This document shows, piece by piece, positions 58,766-64,000 of a DNA stretch of 64,000 nucleotides. Location: NCBI GenBank assembly GCA_041687435.1, contig JAWLBX010000008.1:98990-162989 (forward strand). The letters run 5' to 3'. A program made the position numbers and the translations under genes. The notes under the pieces are model-generated. The model was not told the DNA's origin and ran no database searches. It worked only from the letters and a program-made list of their open reading frames with translations. Position 1 is the first letter of the stretch; each line of letters starts with the position of its first letter. Origin of the DNA: JACKII01 sp041687435 (GTDB lineage Bacteria > Pseudomonadota > Alphaproteobacteria > Bin95).

Positions 58766-59524
58766 ATGTTTCGATGGATCATAGCCCTGTGCCTGCTATC
58801 GGCAGCCTGTGCGCCCGTGTCGGAGCCACCGACGGCACCGCAGCAGGCGGCAGTTCTGCCTGACTGGAACATGACAATCGAGGGCCATTCGGTGCGCGTG
58901 CATCTGGTAGCCCCCGACACGCCTCCACCATGGCCCACGGCGATGCTGCTGCATGGTGCCAGCGGTTTGGGCCGCGGTTTCATGGTCTGGCCGGTCGCTG
59001 ATGCTTTGGCGGAGCGCGGGGTTGCGGCTGCGGTGATCGAATATTTCGATGCGCTGCCGGACAATGTACCGCGCAAGGGCGCTGTCCGCCATTTCGAGCG
59101 GCGGGAGCGGCTGATTGGCCAGATGGTGAACCATTTGCTGATCAAGCCGGAGGTGATGGGGCCGGAAGTCGGTGTCTATGGTTACTCCCTGGGGGCGTTC
59201 CATGGCTTGGCCTTGGCCGCAAAAGACCCGCGGATTGCCGCAGTTGCGGCGCTAGCCGGAGGCTTGCCTCGCCATGTGCCGGTTTCGGCTGTCGCGAGGG
59301 CCGCTCCGGTGCTGCTGGTGCACGGCACGCGCGACCGGGTCGTGCCCTACAGCCGCGCGCGTGAGACCGAGATGGCGTGGCAAACGCATGGCCGTCCCGC
59401 CAGTGTCTTACAGCTCAAAAACACGGGTCATGTTCCCGCCCCCACCGACCGGAAGCGGTTGGCTGCTATCGCTGCGGATTTCCTGGCAAAGGAATTGTTG
59501 TTCCAGGTTGCATCCTTGCCGTAG
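58766..59524 (+). CDS. Dienelactone-hydrolase-like lipoprotein
   Basis: A 252-residue exported alpha/beta hydrolase. The N-terminus ends in a lipobox (LLSAAC, Cys15), so it is a lipoprotein. The core is a dienelactone-hydrolase-type fold: LLHGASGLGRGFM (oxyanion region), nucleophile elbow GYSLGAFHGLALAA, LVHGTRDRVVPYSRA with the catalytic Asp, and the final His in NTGHVPAPTDR. AGGTGA precedes the ATG. It likely cleaves an ester or lactone outside the cytoplasm. It ends the surface-glycan region. Confidence 0.83.
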   Translation: MFRWIIALCLLSAACAPVSEPPTAPQQAAVLPDWNMTIEGHSVRVHLVAPDTPPPWPTAMLLHGASGLGRGFMVWPVADALAERGVAAAVIEYFDALPDNVPRKGAVRHFERRERLIGQMVNHLLIKPEVMGPEVGVYGYSLGAFHGLALAAKDPRIAAVAALAGGLPRHVPVSAVARAAPVLLVHGTRDRVVPYSRARETEMAWQTHGRPASVLQLKNTGHVPAPTDRKRLAAIAADFLAKELLFQVASLP

Positions 59525-59534
59525 TGCATGCCAG

Positions 59535-60317
59535 TCAGCTCGGCACCAAACCGCCGTCGACATTGTAGCTCTGCGCCGTGATATTGCGCGCACCGGGGCC
59601 AGCCAGAAACACAGTCATGGCGGCGATGTCTGCCGGCGTGTTGCCCCGGCCGATGGGAATCGGCTTTTCGATGCGCGCCCGCATCTCCTCAACCGAAATG
59701 CCTTGTTCGGCGGCGCGGGTTTTCAGCAGGTCTTCGAGAATCGCGGTGAAGGTGACGCCCGGGCAGATCGAATTGACGGTGATGTCATGCCGGCCCAGTT
59801 GCTGCGCCGCGGTCTTGGTCAGCGCGATTACGGCTCCCTTGGTCGCGGCATAGGCGGCGTTCGAGGTGTCCTTGAAGCCCCGCCCTGCGATGCTGGCGAT
59901 GTTGATGATGCGCCCGCCATGCCCTTGTTGGATCATTTGATGGGCGGCGGCTTGCAGGCAGAAGAACACGCCTTTGGCGTTGACTCGGTGCATGCGGTCC
60001 CAATCGACCTCGGTCAGGTCCATGATGTGGGCGGCACGGGTGACGCCGGCATTGTTGACGATGATGTCCAGCCTGCCGAATCGGGCAACGCACTGGTCCA
60101 CCATCGCGTTGATGGAGGCAACGTCGCCGCAATCGGCTTCGATCGCCATGCTGGGCACGTCGGCGGCGGCGGCTTTGGCGGCGGTGGCGACGGCTGCCGC
60201 TCGGTTGATGTCGGCGCAGGCGACCGTGGCGCCAGCTTCGGCCAGGCCGATGGCGATGGCTTCGCCGATGCCGCTGCCGGCGCCGGTGACAAGGGCGACT
60301 TTTCCTTCGAGGCTCAT
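59535..60317 (-). CDS. SDR family oxidoreductase (third)
   Basis: A 260-residue classical SDR. Seen: VTGAGSGIGEAIA cofactor loop, NNAGVTRAAH, catalytic Ser in NIASIAGRGF, YAATKGAVIALTK with Tyr-x3-Lys, and the ending NITAQSYNVDGGLVPS. It resembles 3-hydroxybutyrate or 3-oxoacyl reductases. It lies 24 bases after the LLM oxidoreductase gene on the same strand, so they probably form an operon and may act on one substrate. Confidence 0.9.
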   Translation of the reverse strand: MSLEGKVALVTGAGSGIGEAIAIGLAEAGATVACADINRAAAVATAAKAAAADVPSMAIEADCGDVASINAMVDQCVARFGRLDIIVNNAGVTRAAHIMDLTEVDWDRMHRVNAKGVFFCLQAAAHQMIQQGHGGRIINIASIAGRGFKDTSNAAYAATKGAVIALTKTAAQQLGRHDITVNSICPGVTFTAILEDLLKTRAAEQGISVEEMRARIEKPIPIGRGNTPADIAAMTVFLAGPGARNITAQSYNVDGGLVPS

Positions 60318-60341
60318 GGGCGGTTCCTTCTGGTTTTTTCG

Positions 60342-61340
60342 TTAGCGTGGTGCGCAAGCGCGAATGGCTTCCTCGAAAACGGCCGCTGAATCCGGCCCGC
60401 GTGCGAACGGGCTGATGATTGGCTCGTCCAGGCCGGATTCGCGGTAGGCCTGCAGCTTCTCGCGGCATTCCTCCGGCGTGCCGGCGACGCTGGTGGCGTC
60501 GACCATGGCGTCGGAGACGGCGGCAATGGCGGCCTTTTGGTCGCCGCGGCTCCATGCTTCGGCGATCATCGCGGCCTCGTCTTCGAAACCGTGGCTGGCG
60601 ATCAGCTTGTTGTAGCGTGGAAAGAAACCGGCGTAGAGGGCGAGCCCTGGCCGCATCCGGTCCAGAGCCTCAGCCCGCGTCTTGGCGACGGCGGTCGGCA
60701 GCAGCGAGGTGACTTTGAGTTTGGCGGGGTCACGGCCCGCAGTCCTCGCCCCTTCGGCCAATTGCGCGCGGATGGCAGCGGCGGTCGTCAGGGTCGAGCG
60801 GGTTAGAATGATGCCGTCGGCGATCTCGCCCGTCGCCTGCACCATTTTCGGGAACAGCCCGGCGGCATAAATGGGAATATCAGGCCGGAGCGGCTGGAAC
60901 CAGAGGTCGAAATTCTCGATCCGGATCGTCTCTCCCTGATAGGAAACGTGGCCGTCTCGCAGCAATGAGCGGACAATGGCAACCGTGTCGCGCACGCGGG
61001 TGATCGGCTTGGCGTAGGGAACGCCGTGTTCCGGCTCAACCTGCACCCGATGGCTGGAGCCGACGCCCAGGATGAAACGCCCGCCTGAAAGCTGGTCCAC
61101 CGTGGCAGCGGCCATGGTTATGGTCGGCGCGGTGCGCACGAATACGCTGGTGATGGCTGTCCCGAGGTGCAGCCGTTCCGTCGCAGTTGCTACCGCCCCC
61201 AGTATGGCGAACTGGTCGCCGCCATGCCCCTCTGCCACCCAGGCCGAGGTATAGCCGAGATCCTCGGCCAAACGGGCGAGGCGTACGACCTCGCTGGCAT
61301 TCGGGCCGCCGGAGACGGCAAAGCCGAGAGTGGGGGACAT
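60342..61340 (-). CDS. LLM class F420/flavin-dependent oxidoreductase (third of three)
   Basis: A 332-residue luciferase-like enzyme closest to the F420-dependent glucose-6-phosphate dehydrogenase/methylene-THMPT reductase side of the family. Seen: GFAVSGGPNASEVVRLARLAEDLGY, WVAEGHGGDQFAILGAVATATERLHLGTAITSVFVRTAPTITMAAATVDQLSGGRFILGVG (a long clear family block), and PIYAAGLFPKMVQATGEIADG. It starts at MSPTLGFAV. Which flavin it uses cannot be read. An upstream frame to MAQSDPAG adds nothing recognisable. Confidence 0.88.
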   Translation of the reverse strand: MSPTLGFAVSGGPNASEVVRLARLAEDLGYTSAWVAEGHGGDQFAILGAVATATERLHLGTAITSVFVRTAPTITMAAATVDQLSGGRFILGVGSSHRVQVEPEHGVPYAKPITRVRDTVAIVRSLLRDGHVSYQGETIRIENFDLWFQPLRPDIPIYAAGLFPKMVQATGEIADGIILTRSTLTTAAAIRAQLAEGARTAGRDPAKLKVTSLLPTAVAKTRAEALDRMRPGLALYAGFFPRYNKLIASHGFEDEAAMIAEAWSRGDQKAAIAAVSDAMVDATSVAGTPEECREKLQAYRESGLDEPIISPFARGPDSAAVFEEAIRACAPR

Positions 61341-61422
61341 GGGGCGATCTCCCGCAGGGTCTGACTGTGCCATATATGCTGCGGGAAACAGCGGGGAGGG
61401 GCAAGAGTGTGGGACGTGAAGC

Positions 61423-62694
61423 CTAGCCTTGCTCCCGCTGGAACAGCGCCACCAATTCCAGGTGCGGTGTGTAGACGAACTGGTCGACCGGGATCACCTG
61501 GCGCAACACATAGCCGCCATCGGCCAGCGTGGCCGCATCGCGGGCAAAGGTGGTTGGGTTGCAGGAGATATAGACCACCGCCGGCACGGTGCTGGCCGCA
61601 ATCTGCTCCGCCTGGGGGGCAGCGCCGTTGCGCGGCGGGTCGAGCAACACGAGGTCCGCGCCATTCATTTCGTCGGCACGCAGCGGCTGGCGGGTCAGGT
61701 CGCGGACATTGCCGGCAATCCGTCCGCCAAGGCTGGCACGGCCGGCCGCCTGGGTCATGGCCTGGATCGCGGCGGCATCGCCCTCATAGGCGGCAACCCG
61801 GAAACCGGCGGCGGCCAGCGGCAGGCCGAAGGCGCCGCAACCGGCATACAGCTCTATTACGCGCAGGCTGCCGGGTGGGATCAGCAGTTGCACGGCTTCC
61901 CGCAGTGCCTGTTCGCCGGCAGCGCTGGGCTGCAGGAAGGCGCCGGGCGGAAAAGCGACAGCGGTCTCGCCGAAGCGCACCAGCGGTGCTTCGAACTGAA
62001 TAATCACTTCCGGCGGGAAGCGCTCGTCCGCCTGAAAGCTGACGCGGCTGATGCCGTGCTCGCCGGCAAAGGCGATCAATTGCTCGCGCCGCTTGCCGTT
62101 CATCGACACGCGCGAGATCAGCAGCAGGTCCAGGCTATCCTCCGCCGCCACGACTTCCACATCACAGGCCATTTTCGGTGGCAGCACCTCGCCCAGTACC
62201 TGACGCAATGGCGCAAGCAGCGCGGCGATGCGCGGGTCGGCAATCGGGCATTCGGCCAGATCGATGACCTGGTTGGAGTTGCGAGCGTTGAACCCCAGCA
62301 CCGCGCTCTCGCGCCGGCCGATGGCGGCGAAGCGCAGGCGGCGGCGTTGCGGCGGGCAGAGCGTCAGATCTGCCACCAGGCTTTCATCCTCGAAGCCGCG
62401 GCGGGCGAGGGTGTCCAGCAGCAATTCGCGCTTCCAGGCGGCGTACGCAGGCTCCGCCAGGTGCTGGGCCTGACAGCCGCCGCAGCGGCCGAAATGGCGG
62501 CAGACGGGTGCGATGCGGTCAACGGAATCGCTGCGGCGCTCGACCACGCTGGCGGCCATGCCATCCGCCCGCGCTTTGCCGATGCGCACGAGCATATCCT
62601 CGCCCGGCAATGCGTTGGGCACGAATACGGGGCCAAGTGGCGTTTCGGCAATGCCGTCGCCACGGCTGCCGAGGCGATCGATGACAATTTCCAA
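61423..62694 (-). CDS. RlmD/RumA-like 23S rRNA (uracil-C5)-methyltransferase
   Basis: A 423-residue class I RNA methyltransferase of the TrmA/RumA family, expected to make m5U in 23S rRNA. The iron-sulfur site is in RHFGRCGGCQAQHLAE (Cys-x2-Cys with upstream Cys). SAM motif ELYAGCGAFGLPLA, DPPRNG, and YISCNPTTFARD with the nucleophile Cys follow. The start is a TTG at 62692-62694, 5 bases after the TlyA stop; no ATG lies near. Coupled with TlyA, so it belongs to an rRNA-modification operon. Confidence 0.9.
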   Translation of the reverse strand: MEIVIDRLGSRGDGIAETPLGPVFVPNALPGEDMLVRIGKARADGMAASVVERRSDSVDRIAPVCRHFGRCGGCQAQHLAEPAYAAWKRELLLDTLARRGFEDESLVADLTLCPPQRRRLRFAAIGRRESAVLGFNARNSNQVIDLAECPIADPRIAALLAPLRQVLGEVLPPKMACDVEVVAAEDSLDLLLISRVSMNGKRREQLIAFAGEHGISRVSFQADERFPPEVIIQFEAPLVRFGETAVAFPPGAFLQPSAAGEQALREAVQLLIPPGSLRVIELYAGCGAFGLPLAAAGFRVAAYEGDAAAIQAMTQAAGRASLGGRIAGNVRDLTRQPLRADEMNGADLVLLDPPRNGAAPQAEQIAASTVPAVVYISCNPTTFARDAATLADGGYVLRQVIPVDQFVYTPHLELVALFQREQG

Positions 62695-62701
62695 AGCCCG
62701 A

Positions 62702-63442
62702 TCAGGGCGAGCGGTGCGCGACAAGCAAAAACTCCACGTTTCCTTCGGGGCCCTTGATCGGGCTTTCAATAATGCCTTGGACGGTCCAGCCTTCGCCTTC
62801 CGCCCAGGTTCGGACGCGCTCGCAGACGGCGTTGTGCACGGCCGGGTCGCGGACGACGCCGCCCTTGCCGACATGTTCGCGCCCTGCCTCGAACTGCGGC
62901 TTGATCAGGGCGACGAGTTGCACCTCCGGCTTTGCGAGCGCCAGTGCGGCGGGCAGAACGGTGGCCAGGCCAATGAAGCTGGCATCGCACACGATCCAAT
63001 CCACCGGCTCTGGGATGTGTTCGGCGGTCAGGTGGCGGGCGTTGGTGCGCTCGAGCACGACCACGCGCTCGTCCTGACGCAGCCGCCAGGCGAGCTGGCC
63101 ATGGCCGACATCTACGGCGTAAACCCTGGCCGCGCCATGTGCCAAAAGCACATCGGTGAAACCGCCGGTGGAGGCGCCCACGTCGATGCAGACGACGCCT
63201 TCCGGCGACAGGCCAAACGCCTCCAGCGCATGCACGAGTTTCAGGCCGCCGCGGCTGACCCAGGGGTGGTCGCGCCCGCGCACCTCCAGCGGTGTTTCGG
63301 GTTTGAGCGGGGTGCCAGGCTTGTCCAGCTTGCGCTCGCCGCTGAACACCACGCCCGCCAGCACCAGCGCCTGCGCCCGACTGCGACTTTCGGCCAAGCC
63401 GCGGTCGACGAGCATCTGATCCAGCCGTTGTTTTGCTGCCAA
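62702..63442 (-). CDS. tlyA: TlyA family rRNA (cytidine-2'-O)-methyltransferase
   Basis: A 246-residue RNA methyltransferase with an N-terminal S4 RNA-binding domain (about 1-60, RLDQMLVDRGLAESRSRAQALVLAGVV) and a FtsJ/RrmJ-like SAM domain: DVGASTGGFTDVLL, DVGHGQLAWRLRQ, DWIVCDASFIGLAT and IKPQFEAGREHVGKGG. The known family methylates 16S and 23S rRNA; some are annotated as hemolysins historically. The initiation codon is TTG at 63442, preceded by AAGAGGAA. It opens the operon with the RlmD-like gene. Confidence 0.92.
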   Translation of the reverse strand: MAAKQRLDQMLVDRGLAESRSRAQALVLAGVVFSGERKLDKPGTPLKPETPLEVRGRDHPWVSRGGLKLVHALEAFGLSPEGVVCIDVGASTGGFTDVLLAHGAARVYAVDVGHGQLAWRLRQDERVVVLERTNARHLTAEHIPEPVDWIVCDASFIGLATVLPAALALAKPEVQLVALIKPQFEAGREHVGKGGVVRDPAVHNAVCERVRTWAEGEGWTVQGIIESPIKGPEGNVEFLLVAHRSP

Positions 63443-63448
63443 GCGGAT

Positions 63449-63515
63449 TTCCTCTTGCAGGCGGCAGACGGAAAAAGGCTAATGGGACCGACTTTGCCTT
63501 TCTATGCAAGAGGAA
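63449..63515. repeat. 11-bp inverted repeat carrying both divergent ribosome-binding sites
   Basis: TTCCTCTTGCA (63449-63459) and TGCAAGAGGAA (63505-63515) are perfect inverted copies separated by 45 bases. Each arm contains the Shine-Dalgarno of one divergent gene, tlyA on the minus and the RidA-like gene on the plus strand. The identity over a ribosome-binding sequence may be convergence, or a binding site for a shared regulator. Confidence 0.6.
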
Positions 63516-63524
63516 CCTTCCGTC

Positions 63525-63983
63525 ATGAGCATCGACGCCCGCCTCAAAGACCTTGGTATTACCTTGCCGGACGCGCCGAAGCCGGTGGCGAACTATGTGC
63601 CGGCGGTACAGACCGGCAATCTGGTGTTCGTTTCCGGTCAGGTCTCCGCCGCTGCTGGCGAGGCGGTGAAAGGCCGGCTGGGTGCCGATGTCTCGCTGGA
63701 GGACGGGCAGAAGGCAGCGCGGCTGTGTGCGCTGGCAATCCTGGCGCAGGTCAACGCGGCGGTCGGCTCGCTCGACAAGGTGAAACGCGTGGTCAAGCTG
63801 GGCGGCTTCGTCGCCTGCACGCCGGAATTCGACCAGCACCCGGCAGTGGTCAACGGCGCCAGCGATCTGATGGTCGAGGTGTTCGGCGACAAGGGCAAGC
63901 ATGCACGCTTCGCTGTCGGCGTTCCCTCCCTGCCGCTGGGATTCGCCGTGGAGGTGGATGCGGTCGTGGAGGTGGAGGGGTAG
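63525..63983 (+). CDS. RidA/YjgF-family protein
   Basis: A 152-residue protein of the YjgF/YER057c/UK114 family in the longer subgroup of about 150 residues. The best-known member, RidA, deaminates reactive enamine intermediates; this subgroup has unknown activity and may lack the exact Arg of RidA. Seen: YVPAVQTGNLVFVSGQVS near 30-45, DGQKAARLCALAILAQVNAAVGSLDKVKRVVKLGGFVAC, and NGASDLMVEVFGDKGKHARFAVGVPSLPLG. Starts at MSIDARLKDLG with AGAGGAA upstream. Ends 17 bases from the window edge. Confidence 0.9.
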   Translation: MSIDARLKDLGITLPDAPKPVANYVPAVQTGNLVFVSGQVSAAAGEAVKGRLGADVSLEDGQKAARLCALAILAQVNAAVGSLDKVKRVVKLGGFVACTPEFDQHPAVVNGASDLMVEVFGDKGKHARFAVGVPSLPLGFAVEVDAVVEVEG

Positions 63984-64000
63984 GCGGCGCAGGTTCCCCC

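Noticed and set aside
1..64000. CRISPR arrays, insertion sequences, prophage or toxin-antitoxin modules
   Set aside because: No evenly spaced direct repeats, transposase, integrase or phage structural motif was noticed anywhere in the window; no recognisable toxin-antitoxin pair either.

Overview
The window is GC-rich, densely packed chromosomal DNA from an alphaproteobacterium, most likely a Rhodospirillales-like lineage. The evidence is gene content: an EipB/DUF1849 envelope protein, a DUF1289 protein, adrenodoxin-type ferredoxins, a type 2 ferredoxin-NADP reductase next to rpmF, and many acyl-CoA, MmgE/PrpD and luciferase-like oxidoreductase genes. No transposase, integrase, phage gene, CRISPR array or rRNA is visible. 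One tRNA, tRNA-Met(CAT), lies at 26659-26733.

Layout. 1-15.0 kb: a manganese exporter, a sodium/solute symporter, an enoyl-CoA hydratase, an uncharacterised three-gene minus-strand cluster (3479-5200), an ADP-forming acyl-CoA synthetase, a tight coaBC-dut-moeB-dsrE-like operon, an MmgE/PrpD protein, an unusual hydrolase-like/methyltransferase protein, a macro-domain protein and a flavin oxidoreductase. 15-26.6 kb: ketopantoate reductase, HAD hydrolase, two tandem SDRs, a double cold-shock protein with an RGG-like linker, a PLP lyase, a second MmgE/PrpD, a PA0069-type radical SAM protein divergent from two arsenosugar-type glycosyltransferases, and a second LLM oxidoreductase. 26.6-32 kb: tRNA-Met and a minus-strand sulfur-transfer operon in which two cysteine desulfurases, a ferredoxin, TenA, MnmA and 5-formyl-THF cyclo-ligase follow one another. 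32-36.4 kb: an alpha/beta hydrolase, a BtuFCD-type ABC importer and a quinone oxidoreductase. 36.5-49.4 kb: a HIRAN-like orphan, a thiolase with its DUF35 partner, rpmF-fpr-fdx, MaoC, RNase D, AspRS, a SPOR lipoprotein coupled to EipB, a TauD-type dioxygenase, a truncated amidase and a DUF1028 protein.

49.4-59.5 kb is the most accessory-looking part: two GT4 glycosyltransferases, a fused Gfo/Idh/MocA-epimerase protein, a coiled-coil membrane protein, two FemAB/CelD-like acyltransferases, a Tat-exported beta-helix protein, a 59-residue membrane peptide and a lipoprotein hydrolase. Together they look like a cell-surface glycan assembly and modification locus without a recognisable flippase or polymerase. 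59.5-64 kb returns to ordinary metabolism and RNA modification: SDR, LLM oxidoreductase, RlmD/RumA-like, TlyA and RidA-like.

The best candidates for something undescribed are the 3479-5200 cluster, whose three proteins appear to share one small domain, the surface-glycan locus with its fused dehydrogenase-epimerase, and the 11829-13121 protein in which alpha/beta-hydrolase segments appear in permuted order ahead of a methyltransferase. All functional statements rest on reading translated sequence and family knowledge; no database search was possible.
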